A stretch of DNA of 64,000 bases from Aromatoleum toluolicum (GCF_012911005.2 NZ_WTVS01000030.1:1-64000); one strand, 5' to 3'. Positions 8,380 through 18,291 are shown, counted from the first letter of the stretch. The notes: generated by a model from the sequence alone, not told the origin. Numbers and translations are program-made.

Positions 8380-10442
8380 TGGACAAGTACCTGCGGGCTG
8401 CCCCAAGGCTGTGGTTCGCGCGCGAAACGGGTGAGGAGGGTAGTGAAATGTTCGGCGTCGAGCGGGCGTGAAAGCAGGTAGCCCTGCATGTAATCGCAGC
8501 CCAGGGCCTGCAGGAATTCCAGCTGGGCACGGGTCTCCACCCCTTCGGCGATCACCTTCAGCGAGAGGCTGTGCGCCATCGCGACGATTGCGCGCACCAG
8601 CGCGGCGGCCTCGGCGTCGTCGCACAGGGGTGCGACGAAGCTGCGGTCGATCTTCAGCGTGTCGAACGAGAAGCGACGCAGGTAGCTGAGCGACGAGTAG
8701 CCTGTGCCGAAGTCGTCGAGGCTGAAGCGCAGCCCCTGTCCATGCAGCCGCCCCAACACCGCGTTGATCTGCTGGTGGTCGTCGAGCAGGATGTTCTCGG
8801 TGATCTCGAGCTCCAGGGCCTGTGGAGGCAGCGCGTTGTCGTGGAGGACGCTGCGGATCAGCTGTTCCAGGTCCTCGCGCAGCTGCACGCGCGAGAGGTT
8901 GACCGCCAGATACCCCGGCGCGAGTCCCGCGTTCAGCCAGCGGCGCAGCTGCCGCCCCGCCTCGCGCAGCACCCATTCGCCGATCGCGACGATCTGGCCG
9001 GTGCTCTCGGCGAGCGGGATGAAGGTCGTCGGGCTGATGAAACCGCGTTCCGGGTGCAGCCAGCGCAGCAGCACTTCGGCGCCGACGTAGGCGCCGTCCT
9101 CGGCGCGGAATATCGGCTGGAACGCGAGCTGCAGCTCGCCACGTGCGAGGACCTTGTTCAGGTCTTGTTCGAGGCGCAGGCGTTCATGCACCTGCGCGTT
9201 CATCTCCGCGGTGAAGAAGCAGATCGGCGGTCGCCCGGGCTTCTTGGCCTGGTACATCGCATTGTCCGCGTTCGCCATCAGGGCCTCGACCGATTCGCCG
9301 TCGTCGGGGTATAGCGCGATACCGATGCTGCAATGCACGACCACGTCGTGGCCGTCGAGCGTCACCGGTTCGGCCACCGCCTCGAGCAGGCGGCCGGCGA
9401 CATCCCGTGCGTCGTTTGCCTGCCCGAGGCGCGGCAGCAGCACCAGGAATTCGTCGCCGCCGAGCCGGGCGAGGGTGTCCTCGTCGCGCAGGCGCGCGCG
9501 GATGTTGGCGCTCACTTGCGCGAGCAGGCGGTCGCCCGCGGCGTGCCCCATCGTGTCGTTGACGATCTTGAAGTCGTTGAGATCGATGAACATCAGCGCG
9601 AAGCGTTGCTGCTGGCGGTGCGCCGAGCGGATTTCCTGCTGCAGCCGCTCGATCGCGAGCATCCGGTTCGGCTGCGCCGTCAGCGAATCATAGTTCGCCT
9701 GGTAGTGCAGCTTGGCCTGTTCGCGCTGGATCTCGAGGGTCATCGCGTTGAAGGTTTCGCCGAGTCGCCCGAGCTCGTCGCCCGATGTCACGGGGATGAG
9801 GGTGAATTCCCCGCGGCCGAGATCGCGCGAGACCTCGATCAGGCGTTGTACCGGATGCATCACGCTGTACTTGAACACCAGATAGATCGCGGCGCTCAGG
9901 AATGCGATGATCAATGCATAGATGGCGATCTGATGGACCAGCTGCTGGCGGGACTGGAGCTCGAGCTCCTTGCGGCTGATGCCGACCCGCAGCCGGCCCA
10001 GCAGGCGTTCGTCATGGAGGATGGGGAATTCGGCGGGGATCACGTCGGGCTGCTCGGCGAGCCGCCGGACCAGCGCCTTCATGCGTGCCGGCGCCAGATG
10101 GTGCTGCGCCGGGCTGTCGGCACCGAGGACTGCGCGGATGCGCGGATCGTCGCCATTGACGTAGGAGGTCAGCGGCCTGTCGTCGGCGTCGAAAATGACG
10201 CCATAGACGACATCGTGCTGCCGGCTGACCTCGCGCGCGTACTCGTTGAGGGTCAGAAAATCCAGCCCCAGGATGGCCTCGGGGCTGATCAGTGCGATCA
10301 GATGCCCCAGCACGCGGCCGCGTTCGTCGAGCTGCCGCTCGAGAATCTCCGTCTGGCTGTGCAGAAAGAAGTAGGCGTTCAGCGCCAGCGTGACCGACAG
10401 GATGCCGGCCACGATGACGATGAACTTGCTCGCCAGGCGCAA
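8376..10442 (-). CDS. HAMP-GGDEF-EAL c-di-GMP signalling protein
   Basis: This 688-residue inner-membrane protein has an N-terminal TM, a periplasmic sensor, a second TM at about 170-190 and a HAMP domain. GGDEF follows (active-site LARLGGDEFLVLL intact), then EAL with the signature written EVLLRW but other catalytic motifs present (DDFGTGYSS, LKIDRSF, VIAEGVET). Both synthesis and hydrolysis of c-di-GMP look possible. The start is TTG at 10442, supported by GGAG 7 nt upstream and by placing TM1 at the very N-terminus. It lies 15 bp after the PhnD-like gene, which may supply ligand sensing. Confidence 0.88.
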   Translation of the reverse strand: MRLASKFIVIVAGILSVTLALNAYFFLHSQTEILERQLDERGRVLGHLIALISPEAILGLDFLTLNEYAREVSRQHDVVYGVIFDADDRPLTSYVNGDDPRIRAVLGADSPAQHHLAPARMKALVRRLAEQPDVIPAEFPILHDERLLGRLRVGISRKELELQSRQQLVHQIAIYALIIAFLSAAIYLVFKYSVMHPVQRLIEVSRDLGRGEFTLIPVTSGDELGRLGETFNAMTLEIQREQAKLHYQANYDSLTAQPNRMLAIERLQQEIRSAHRQQQRFALMFIDLNDFKIVNDTMGHAAGDRLLAQVSANIRARLRDEDTLARLGGDEFLVLLPRLGQANDARDVAGRLLEAVAEPVTLDGHDVVVHCSIGIALYPDDGESVEALMANADNAMYQAKKPGRPPICFFTAEMNAQVHERLRLEQDLNKVLARGELQLAFQPIFRAEDGAYVGAEVLLRWLHPERGFISPTTFIPLAESTGQIVAIGEWVLREAGRQLRRWLNAGLAPGYLAVNLSRVQLREDLEQLIRSVLHDNALPPQALELEITENILLDDHQQINAVLGRLHGQGLRFSLDDFGTGYSSLSYLRRFSFDTLKIDRSFVAPLCDDAEAAALVRAIVAMAHSLSLKVIAEGVETRAQLEFLQALGCDYMQGYLLSRPLDAEHFTTLLTRFAREPQPWGSPQVLVQ

Positions 10443-10457
10443 CTGCGTTCTCCGTGT

Positions 10458-11381
10458 TCAGCGCGGCATGTCGATCGACGGCATGACCTTGCGGATGATG
10501 CGGCGGTGGGGATCGTAGTCGGCGTCGCGCGCGGCACCGAAGCCGGTCATCTCCGCGCGGGCGAGGATCGCGCGGCCGTCCTCGCGGGCCTGCAGTCCGA
10601 CCAGCAGCGTCTGGATGCGCGCGGCGAGTGCCTGCGGCATGTCCTTGCGCACCGCCCAGGGAAGGTGCAGCACCCGCTCGGTCATGCCGAGGTGGGTGAC
10701 GGTGCTGGTGTCCATCGCATTGCGCACCACAGGCAGGTCGATCAGGATGTCGCCCGCTCCGCTCGCGTCGGCTTGGCCGTGGTACAGCGAGATCAGCGAG
10801 TTCGGCGGATTCTTCGAGAACACCGTCTCGTAGTCGTCGGGCTTCAGCCCGGCTTCGAGCAGCAGGTAGCTCGGCAGGATGTAGCTCATCATCGCGTCCG
10901 TGCCGCCGCCGAACACGATCTTGCGCCCGCGCAGCTGCGGGATCGTGGCGATGCCGCTGTCCTTGCGCACGTAGAGCGCGCCGGCGACCGTGCCGGTGCC
11001 GAATTCCTCGTTGTGGGCGATGACGCGGTACTTGTCGGCGGAGCGGACGTAATGGAACTGGTTGTAATGAACGATATCGTAGCGCCGCTGTTCCACGCCG
11101 TCCCAGAAGGCGTCGAAGTCCTTCGCGGTGACGACCCGGACCTCGCGCCCGAGCTCGCGCCCGAGGTAGGCGGCGAGCGGGGCGTAGAGCTCCGTGGTGA
11201 GCGTCGCCTGGCGCCGCGGGAAGATCCCCATCACCAGCGGAGCCTCGCCCGCGGCCAATGCGGCAGGGATCGAACGGTCCGCTAGCGACAGCCCGATGGT
11301 CGCCAGCAATCCGAACACGACGCGCCGGCGGTCGGCGAGCGTATGCCTGGCGCCTCCCGCGCCCTTTGTTGCCCTGCTCAT
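10458..11381 (-). CDS. PhnD-like periplasmic substrate-binding protein
   Basis: This 307-residue protein has a Tat-like or Sec signal (RRRVVFGLLATIGLSLA) followed by a periplasmic-binding domain of the phosphate/phosphite/phosphonate (PhnD) family. Typical motifs include FPRRQA near the start, YDIVHYNQFHYV and GRKIVFGGGTDAMMSY. No ABC permease or ATPase is nearby; instead it heads an operon with a membrane c-di-GMP enzyme. It therefore more likely presents a ligand to that sensor than feeds a transporter (inference). It is divergent from modE. Confidence 0.82.
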   Translation of the reverse strand: MSRATKGAGGARHTLADRRRVVFGLLATIGLSLADRSIPAALAAGEAPLVMGIFPRRQATLTTELYAPLAAYLGRELGREVRVVTAKDFDAFWDGVEQRRYDIVHYNQFHYVRSADKYRVIAHNEEFGTGTVAGALYVRKDSGIATIPQLRGRKIVFGGGTDAMMSYILPSYLLLEAGLKPDDYETVFSKNPPNSLISLYHGQADASGAGDILIDLPVVRNAMDTSTVTHLGMTERVLHLPWAVRKDMPQALAARIQTLLVGLQAREDGRAILARAEMTGFGAARDADYDPHRRIIRKVMPSIDMPR

Positions 11382-11582
11382 TCCTGCTGTCCCCTTTGAA
11401 TCGTGTGGGTCGGTGCCCCAAAGAGGGGCACGTCAGCTTCGCGTTCGTTCTTATTGGTCTTGCGTCGCAAGCAGCGGGAGCATGAACGGGGTCGCGGGAG
11501 AATTCAAGGCCTGCGGCTTTCAGATCGTGCGCTGACCTTCATCGCGGACTCCTCGTACGGTTTGTCGGGATTGCGACGTCGT

Positions 11583-11598
11583 TGTATTGTTTGATACA
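11583..11598. promoter_or_regulatory. Second short palindrome in modE/phnD intergenic region
   Basis: TGTAT-N6-ATACA is a perfect 5-bp inverted repeat followed by ATAATC. It may be a weaker ModE-type site or an operator for the divergent phnD-like operon. Short arms mean chance is possible. Confidence 0.3.
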
Positions 11599-11703
11599 TA
11601 TAATCGGCGATGGCACCGAGCGGCTCGCGTGTCCGGCAACATACAACTGCAAGCGACACGGGCTCAACCATAGCGCCAGCCGGTTCTGGCACGCAATTCG
11701 CTG

Positions 11704-11719
11704 TATAGTCGTAACTATA
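11704..11719. promoter_or_regulatory. Probable ModE operator (autoregulatory)
   Basis: TATAGT-CGTA-ACTATA is a perfect inverted repeat (6-4-6) 17 bp before the modE ATG. It matches the TATA-rich inverted-repeat style of ModE boxes. Its position over the modE promoter suggests molybdate-dependent autoregulation, possibly of the whole modEABC unit. The assignment is by motif and position only. Confidence 0.5.
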
Positions 11720-11736
11720 TAAATTGAGGTTCACGG

Positions 11737-12561
11737 ATGAGTTCCCCCGGTTCCCATCGATTCATCGGGCGCCTCGCGATCGAAGCCGGCATGATGGGTA
11801 CGGCCTTGTCGGACACCCGCATCCGTCTGCTCGAGGAGATCGACCGGCGCGGCTCGATCAGCCAGGCCGCGAAGGCGGTGCCGCTGTCGTACAAGGCGGC
11901 GTGGGACGCGGTCGACGCCGTGAACAACCTCGCCCCCGCACCGCTGGTCGTTCGCGTCACGGGCGGGCGCCAGGGCGGCGGGACGCAGCTCACCGAGTAC
12001 GGCCGGCGCATCGTCGCGATGTACCGCGCGCTCGAGATCGAGTACCAGGCGACGCTCGACCGCCTCGCCGAACGGCTCGACGACATCGGGCCGGTCGGCA
12101 TCCGGGAGTTCCAGACCCTGATGCACCGCATGTCGATGAAGACCAGCGCGCGCAACCAGTTCACCGGCCCGATCACCGGCCTGCGCGACGGCGGCGTGGA
12201 TTACGAGGTGCGCCTGCGCCTCGACCGCGACACCGAGATCGTCGCGGTGATTACGAAGGAAAGCGCCGAGAACCTGGGCCTCGCGATCGGCAAGGAGGTG
12301 TGCGCGTTGGTGAAATCCTCGTCGGTGCTGCTGATGACCGACGGCGACCTGCGCATCACCGCGCGCAACCGGCTGCAGGGCGAGGTCGCGGCGATCCACG
12401 CGGGCTCGGTGAACGACGAAGTGACGCTGCAACTGCTGTCCGGGCGCACCGTCACGGCGGTCGTCACGCACGGCAGCTGCGAGGCCCTCGGGCTCGCGGT
12501 GGGCGTGCCGGCCAGCGCGATCTTCAAGGCATCCAGCGTGATCCTCGCAACTTGGGATTGA
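11737..12561 (+). CDS. modE: ModE molybdate-responsive transcriptional regulator
   Basis: This 274-residue protein has a LysR-like winged HTH (about 20-110; GSISQAAKAVPLSYKAAWDA and the GGRQGGGTQLT wing). Two Mop-type molybdate-binding domains follow, each starting with the typical ARNQ/ARNR-F/L-G pattern (TSARNQFTGPI and ITARNRLQGEV). ModE-Mo dimers repress molybdate uptake genes. It lies 54 bp upstream of modA in the same direction, with a palindromic operator directly before its own ATG. An alternative start at the internal ATGs (residues 19-20) would keep the HTH. Confidence 0.93.
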   Translation: MSSPGSHRFIGRLAIEAGMMGTALSDTRIRLLEEIDRRGSISQAAKAVPLSYKAAWDAVDAVNNLAPAPLVVRVTGGRQGGGTQLTEYGRRIVAMYRALEIEYQATLDRLAERLDDIGPVGIREFQTLMHRMSMKTSARNQFTGPITGLRDGGVDYEVRLRLDRDTEIVAVITKESAENLGLAIGKEVCALVKSSSVLLMTDGDLRITARNRLQGEVAAIHAGSVNDEVTLQLLSGRTVTAVVTHGSCEALGLAVGVPASAIFKASSVILATWD

Positions 12562-13365
<804 letters not shown>

Positions 13366-13378
13366 GGCAGGCGGGACA

Positions 13379-14050
13379 ATGATGAGCGCGGCCGATTTCG
13401 CGGCGATCCGCCTGACGCTGGAGCTGGCGGCGGTGACGACGGCGATCCTGCTCGTGATCGGCACGCCCGTCGCGTGGTGGCTCGCACGCACGCGCTCGGC
13501 ATGGAAGGGCGCGGTCGGCGCGGTGGTCGCGCTGCCGCTGGTGCTGCCGCCGACCGTGATCGGCTTCTACCTGCTCGTGATGATGGGGCCGCACGGCCCG
13601 GTCGGGCAGCTTACGCAGGCGCTGGGGCTGGGCCTGCTGCCCTTCAGCTTCGCGGGCCTCGTTGTCGGCTCGGTGTTCTATTCGCTGCCCTTCGTCGTGC
13701 AGCCGCTGCAGCAGGCCTTCGAGGCGATCGGCGAACGGCCGCTGGAGGTCGCCGCGACGCTGCGCGCGGGCGCGCTCGACACGTTCTTCAGCGTCGTGCT
13801 GCCGCTCGCGCGCCCGGGGTTCGTCACCGCGGCGGTGCTGGGCTTCGCGCACACGGTCGGCGAGTTCGGCGTAGTGCTGATGATAGGCGGCAACATCCCG
13901 GAGAAGACGCGCGTGGTGTCGGTGCAGATCTACGACCACGTCGAGGCGCTCGAATACGCGCAGGCGCACTGGCTCTCGGCGGGGATGGTGGCGTTCAGCT
14001 TCCTCGTGCTGTTCCTGCTGCACAGCCGCAAGCGCGGGGGGGCGCGATGA
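13379..14050 (+). CDS. modB: Molybdate ABC transporter permease
   Basis: This 223-residue inner-membrane protein has about five TM segments and the EAA-type coupling loop ([18 protein letters not shown]) that contacts ModC. The length is normal for ModB. Two adjacent ATGs (13379 and 13382) are possible starts and the first is given. Its stop overlaps the modC ATG (ATGA), so the two are translationally coupled. Confidence 0.92.
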   Translation: MMSAADFAAIRLTLELAAVTTAILLVIGTPVAWWLARTRSAWKGAVGAVVALPLVLPPTVIGFYLLVMMGPHGPVGQLTQALGLGLLPFSFAGLVVGSVFYSLPFVVQPLQQAFEAIGERPLEVAATLRAGALDTFFSVVLPLARPGFVTAAVLGFAHTVGEFGVVLMIGGNIPEKTRVVSVQIYDHVEALEYAQAHWLSAGMVAFSFLVLFLLHSRKRGGAR

Positions 14051-15153
14051 GTTCCGCTGCCGCGGAACCGCTCCCCGGCGCCGGCATCGAGGCGTGCTTC
14101 CGGCTGGCGTGGCCCGGCTTTGCGCTGGATGCGGCGCTGCAGTTGCCCGGGCGCGGCGTGAGCGCGCTGTTCGGCCACTCCGGATCGGGCAAGACGACGC
14201 TGCTGCGCTGCCTCGCGGGCCTCGAGCGGGCGACGGACGGCTACCTCGCGGTGCGCGGCGAGGTGTGGCAGGACGACGCGCGTGCCGTGTTCGTGCCGAC
14301 GCACCGCCGCCCGCTCGGCTACGTGTTCCAGGAGGCGAGCCTGTTTCCGCATCTGTCGGTGCGGCGCAACCTCGAGTTCGGCCTGAGGCGGGTCGCCGCG
14401 GCCGAGCGCCGCGTGTCGCTCGATCATGCGATCGCGCTGCTCGGCATCGAGCCGCTGCTCGAGCGTATGCCGGAGCGGCTCTCGGGCGGCGAACGCCAGC
14501 GTGTCGCGATCGCGCGCGCGCTGGCGACCAGTCCGCGCCTGTTGCTGATGGACGAGCCCTTGGCCGCGCTCGACGCACAGCGCAAGGCGGAGATCCTGCC
14601 CTACCTGGAACGCCTGCACGGCGAGCTGGACATCCCGGTCGTGTACGTGAGCCACGCGCCGGAGGAGGTCGCGCGGCTGGCCGATCACGTCGTGCTGCTG
14701 CGCGACGGGCGCGTGCTCGCGTCGGGTGCGATCGACGAGGTGATGCCGCGCCTGGACCTGCCCTTCGCGCACGACGAGGAGGCCTTCGTCGTCGTCGATG
14801 CGCAGGTTGCGGGGCGCGACGAGCGTTTCGCGCTGACGCGACTCGAATTCGGCGGCCTGCCGCTGTGGATCACCGGGCTGGAAGCGCCACTCGGGGCGCA
14901 GGTGCGCGCCCGCGTGCTCGCGCGCGACGTGAGCCTGGCGCTCGCGGAACGCCACGATTCGAGCATCCTCAACGTGCTGCCGGCGCGCGTGGTGTCGCTC
15001 GACGACGCGAGCCCCGGACGCACGCTGGTGCGCCTCGACGTCGCAGGTCGCGCACTGCTCGCGCGCATCACGACGCGCTCCGCGGTGCAGATGGGCATCG
15101 CGCCGGGCATGAGCCTGTTCGCGCAGGTGAAGGGCGTGGCGCTGCTGCGCTAG
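14047..15153 (+). CDS. modC: Molybdate ABC transporter ATP-binding protein
   Basis: This 368-residue protein has an ABC ATPase domain with Walker [11 protein letters not shown]-loop [13 protein letters not shown], signature LSGGERQR and Walker [15 protein letters not shown]-terminal Mop/TOBE regulatory domain follows (about 295-365; [12 protein letters not shown]). It powers the ModB permease and may sense intracellular molybdate through its TOBE domain. It is the last gene of the modABC unit. Confidence 0.93.
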   Translation: MSSAAAEPLPGAGIEACFRLAWPGFALDAALQLPGRGVSALFGHSGSGKTTLLRCLAGLERATDGYLAVRGEVWQDDARAVFVPTHRRPLGYVFQEASLFPHLSVRRNLEFGLRRVAAAERRVSLDHAIALLGIEPLLERMPERLSGGERQRVAIARALATSPRLLLMDEPLAALDAQRKAEILPYLERLHGELDIPVVYVSHAPEEVARLADHVVLLRDGRVLASGAIDEVMPRLDLPFAHDEEAFVVVDAQVAGRDERFALTRLEFGGLPLWITGLEAPLGAQVRARVLARDVSLALAERHDSSILNVLPARVVSLDDASPGRTLVRLDVAGRALLARITTRSAVQMGIAPGMSLFAQVKGVALLR

Positions 15154-15212
15154 GGCGGGGCACGCCGACCGCGCTAAACTGTCGGGCCGTTCAACCCGAA
15201 TTCTTGCCCGCC

Positions 15213-15854
15213 ATGATCCAGCTGCGTATCGTCCCGGTGACCCCCTTCGAGCAGAACTGCAGCATCGTATGGTGCGACAAGACGATGAGGGGGGCGGTCG
15301 TCGATCCGGGCGGCGACCTGGAGCGCATCCGCGCCATGGCCGACAAGCTCGGGGTGAAGATCGAGAAGCTGCTGATCACGCACGGCCACATCGACCATGC
15401 CGGCGGCACGGCGATTCTCGCGCGCGAGCTGGGCGTGCCCGTCGAGGGGCCGCAGGAGGAGGACCGCTTCTGGATCGCCGGGATGCCGCAGCAGAGCAAG
15501 ATGTTCGGCTTTCCCGACGTCGAGGCCTTCGAGCCGGACCGCTGGCTGCACGACGGCGACACCGTGACGGTGGGCGAGGAGAGCTTTCGCGTGATCCACA
15601 CCCCCGGCCACACCCCCGGCCATGTCGTGTTCTTCCACGCCGATGCGCGCCTCGCGATCGTCGGCGACGTGCTGTTCGCGGGCTCGATCGGCCGTACCGA
15701 CTTCCCCAAGGGCGACCAGGCGACGCTGATCCACTCGATCCGCGAGAAGCTCTTCCCGCTCGGCGACGACATCACCTTCTTGCCGGGCCACGGCCCGACC
15801 TCGACGTTCGGCGACGAGCGCAAGAACAACCCCTACGTCGGCGACTACGCGTAA
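15213..15854 (+). CDS. MBL-fold metallohydrolase (glyoxalase II-like)
   Basis: This 213-residue cytosolic protein has the binuclear-metal motif THGHIDHAGG, a second-metal HTPGHTPGH segment, VGDVLF and a late LPGHGP His. These are the full set for the hydroxyacylglutathione-hydrolase-like/YcbL group, which hydrolyses thioesters of the S-lactoylglutathione type. It is shorter than classical GloB because the C-terminal glutathione-binding domain is missing. It stands 59 bp after modC and may be cotranscribed, without evident functional linkage. Confidence 0.87.
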   Translation: MIQLRIVPVTPFEQNCSIVWCDKTMRGAVVDPGGDLERIRAMADKLGVKIEKLLITHGHIDHAGGTAILARELGVPVEGPQEEDRFWIAGMPQQSKMFGFPDVEAFEPDRWLHDGDTVTVGEESFRVIHTPGHTPGHVVFFHADARLAIVGDVLFAGSIGRTDFPKGDQATLIHSIREKLFPLGDDITFLPGHGPTSTFGDERKNNPYVGDYA

Positions 15855-15883
15855 GGGATATCAGGTTGAGTGCTGTACGGTCG

Positions 15884-15980
15884 CTCCCTCCCCTTCAAGG
15901 GGAGGGTTGGGGTGGGGATGGGTTAAGCAGGCGCCGCAGAAACCCATCCCCCTCCTGACCTCCCCCTTGAAGGGGGAGGA
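15884..15980. repeat. Dispersed G/C-tract hairpin repeat between MBL gene and mscL
   Basis: A CTCCCC-TTCAAGG-GGAGG hairpin, a GGGATGGGTT tract, its complement AACCCATCCC and a second CTCCCCCTTGAAGGGGGAGG hairpin form a symmetrical unit of about 97 bp. Similar units occur between convergent genes in many proteobacteria (recalled, not searched). Here it lies between convergent genes and may terminate both. Confidence 0.7.
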
Positions 15981-16024
15981 ACCAAGTGCCCGGCAGACGG
16001 CAAGTATTTGATTGTTGATGCCTT

Positions 16025-16453
16025 CTAGCCACGCTGCTGCAGCGAATCGCGGATCTCGCGCAGCAGCTTGATTTCTTCCGGCTCGGGGGCGGGCTCGGGC
16101 GGCGGTGCCGGCGGCTCGGCGCGCTTGAGGCGGTTGATCGCCTTGATCGCGACGAAGATCGCGAACGCGACGATGATGAAGTCGATCGTCGTGTTGATGA
16201 AGGCCCCGTACTTCACCAGCGGTGCGCCGGCCTTTTCGGCGGCTTCCAGCGTTTCGAAGGTCTTGTCGCCGAGGTTGATGTGCAGGTGGCGGAAATCGAC
16301 GCCGCCCATCAGGCGGCCGACGACGGGCATGATCACGTCCTTGACCAGCGAATCGACGATCTTGCCGAAGGCGCCGCCGATGATCACGCCGACCGCCAGG
16401 TCGACGACGTTGCCGCGCATGGCGAACTCTTTGAACTCGCGCAGGAAACTCAT
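16025..16453 (-). CDS. mscL: Large-conductance mechanosensitive channel MscL
   Basis: This 142-residue protein has the N-terminal amphipathic helix ([20 protein letters not shown]), a pore-lining TM1 with the Gly/Ala-rich [13 protein letters not shown], a periplasmic loop, TM2 (about 78-100) and a cytoplasmic helix preceded by a Pro-rich linker. The homopentamer opens under high membrane tension to release solutes during hypo-osmotic shock. The length is normal, apart from a slightly extended Pro/Glu linker. Confidence 0.95.
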   Translation of the reverse strand: MSFLREFKEFAMRGNVVDLAVGVIIGGAFGKIVDSLVKDVIMPVVGRLMGGVDFRHLHINLGDKTFETLEAAEKAGAPLVKYGAFINTTIDFIIVAFAIFVAIKAINRLKRAEPPAPPPEPAPEPEEIKLLREIRDSLQQRG

Positions 16454-16614
16454 TCTCGATAACCTCCCGGGGTGGTTGATGGGGCACGGCAGGGCGCGCT
16501 GACCGTGCCGACGCGGCTAGTGTGCCATCTTTTGCACCTTTCGCACGTCATCGCGCGCAGGCGGTGGTTTCCGTCCGGGATAGTCGTCCGTGCTGCGCAG
16601 CGCAGTCCGGGGGC

Positions 16615-17235
16615 TTACATCCGTGCGCGGAACACCGGCAGGCGCCAGCCGAAGCGCATCGCCGAGAGCCGGATCGCGAGCACGACGGAGCCGGCGAGCA
16701 GGGCCGCCCAGGTGTGCGCGACCCCGAACTCCGACAGCGCGACCAGCAGCAGCGCGCCGACCCACGACGCGGTGGCGTACAGCGCGCCGCTGAAGACGAG
16801 CGGCACCTCGTTGCACAGCACGTCGCGCACGATGCCGCCGAAGGCGCCGGTGATGACGCCCATCAGGCTCGCGACGAGCCAGGGCGCGTCGAGGGCGAGC
16901 GCCGCTTGGGTGCCGCTGACCGTGAACAGCGCGAGGCCGATCGCATCGGGCAGCAGGAACAGGCGTGCAGGCAGGCGCATCACGCGCGCCAGCGCGAAGG
17001 CCGCGAGGGCGGCGAGGAGCGCGGTGACGAGGTAGCTCTGGTCGGCAATCCAGAACACCTGGCGGTCGAGCAGCATGTCGCGCAGCGAGCCGCCGCCGAG
17101 CGAGGCGGCGAGGGCGACGACGACCATGCCGAAGAGGTCGAAGCGCTTGTTGCCGGCTTCGAGGACGCCCGCGGCGGCCTGGGCGGCGACGCCGGCGAGG
17201 CCGATGCCATAGACGAGGGTGTCGATCGGACGCAT
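16615..17235 (-). CDS. TRIC cation channel/UPF0126 family membrane protein
   Basis: This 206-residue protein has two repeats of three TM helices plus a seventh helix. Each repeat carries the glycine-rich signature (GGGSLRDMLLDR and GGIVRDVLCNEVP) typical of UPF0126/YicG, the prokaryotic TRIC-like channels. Its role in the inner membrane is probably monovalent-cation or small-molecule conductance; YicG homologues are poorly characterised. It is divergent from livH with an 11-bp tandem repeat between them. Confidence 0.87.
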   Translation of the reverse strand: MRPIDTLVYGIGLAGVAAQAAAGVLEAGNKRFDLFGMVVVALAASLGGGSLRDMLLDRQVFWIADQSYLVTALLAALAAFALARVMRLPARLFLLPDAIGLALFTVSGTQAALALDAPWLVASLMGVITGAFGGIVRDVLCNEVPLVFSGALYATASWVGALLLVALSEFGVAHTWAALLAGSVVLAIRLSAMRFGWRLPVFRARM

Positions 17236-17287
17236 CGGGCGAGCATAGCATCGCGCCGCGGCGCTGCGCAGCGGCCATAGGCAGCGT

Positions 17288-17320
17288 GGGCTTGGCGCGG
17301 GCTTGGCACGGGCTTGGCAT
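17288..17320. repeat. Three tandem 11-bp repeats upstream of livH
   Basis: GGGCTTGGCGC, GGGCTTGGCAC and GGGCTTGGCAT follow each other without gaps. The last runs into AATC, giving a -10-like CATAAT. They lie in the divergent region between the TRIC channel gene and livH, so they could be a promoter-associated regulator array or merely slippage-prone sequence. Confidence 0.6.
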
Positions 17321-17409
17321 AATCGCGCTTTGCCCCTGCCGTTCCAGCCCCCTTCGTCCGGAAGACGCATGCCCCTTTCTCCACCCGGCACGCCCCCGTC
17401 GCCGCATCC

Positions 17410-18291
17410 ATGTCCGCCGAGACCCTGATCCAGGTGCTCGCGAGCGGCGTCGCGACCGGCTGCGTGTACGGGCTGGTGGCGCTGTCCTTCGTGCTGATCT
17501 ACAAGGCGACCGGAGCGGTGAGCTTCATGCAGGGCGAGCTCCTCATGCTCGGGGCCTTCGCGGTGCTGGCGCTGCACGAGGCGGCCGGCCTGCCGCTCGC
17601 CGCCGCAGTCGTGCTCGGCGTCGCCGCGATGGCGGCCTTCGGGGCGTTGCTCGAGCGCACGGTGCTGCGCCGCACGCTCGGACCGGGGCACCTGACGGCG
17701 CTGCTGCTGACCTTCGGGCTGGGGATGGTGATGCGCGGCGCCGTCGGGGCGGTGCCGGCGGCGAGTCACGCGATGCACCGCCTGCCTCTGCCCTTCGCCG
17801 GCGCAAGCGTGCAACTGGGCGGCGCGGCCCTGGCCGTGGAGCACCTCGCGGTGATCGCGGCGACCGCGCTGCTCGCCGGCGCGCTGACGCTGTTCTTCCG
17901 CCGCACGCGCGCAGGGCTGGCCTTGCGCGCGTGCTCGGAGAACGCCGGGGTCGCGGCGCTGATGGGCGTGTCGGTGCCGCGCATGCACACGCTGGCGTGG
18001 GCGCTCGGCGCCGGGCTCGCCGCGGTCGCGGGGGTGCTGCTGGCACCGGTGACCTTCGTCCATCCGAACATGGGGCTGGTGGCGCTGAAGGCGTTCCCGG
18101 CCGCGGTGCTGGGCGGCATGACGAGTCTGCCGGGGGCGCTCGCGGGCGGGGTGTTCCTCGGCGTCGTCGAGGCGCTCGCGGGGCTGGCGCTGCCGGAAGG
18201 GGCGAAGGACGTCGTGCCCTACCTGCTGATGCTGGCCGTGCTGCTGCTGTTTCCGGGCGGCTTCGCGGCGGGCCTGCGGGGGCGGCCGTGA
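17410..18291 (+). CDS. livH: Branched-chain amino acid-type ABC permease LivH
   Basis: This 293-residue inner-membrane permease has about eight TM segments and the LIV family EAA-like loop near ALRACSENAGVAALMGVS. Its end overlaps the next permease start by GTGA. LivH/LivM pairs import branched-chain amino acids or related compounds (urea, aromatic acids). No ATPase genes LivG/LivF are nearby, so energy must come from components encoded elsewhere. Confidence 0.88.
   Translation: MSAETLIQVLASGVATGCVYGLVALSFVLIYKATGAVSFMQGELLMLGAFAVLALHEAAGLPLAAAVVLGVAAMAAFGALLERTVLRRTLGPGHLTALLLTFGLGMVMRGAVGAVPAASHAMHRLPLPFAGASVQLGGAALAVEHLAVIAATALLAGALTLFFRRTRAGLALRACSENAGVAALMGVSVPRMHTLAWALGAGLAAVAGVLLAPVTFVHPNMGLVALKAFPAAVLGGMTSLPGALAGGVFLGVVEALAGLALPEGAKDVVPYLLMLAVLLLFPGGFAAGLRGRP

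Larger units (their letters stand above)
11382..11736. other. Divergent promoter region between phnD-like operon and modE
   Basis: These 355 bases have no supported gene and are more A+T-rich toward modE. They hold two short palindromic sites (11583-11598 and 11704-11719) and must carry the promoters of both divergent operons. No riboswitch-like fold (for example a Moco motif) was recognised by eye. Confidence 0.6.

Noticed and set aside
17300-17325. Sigma-54 promoter (TGGCAC-N5-TTGC) before livH
   Set aside because: TGGCAC is present but the second element reads TGGC, and the match is produced by the 11-bp tandem repeat; not convincing.
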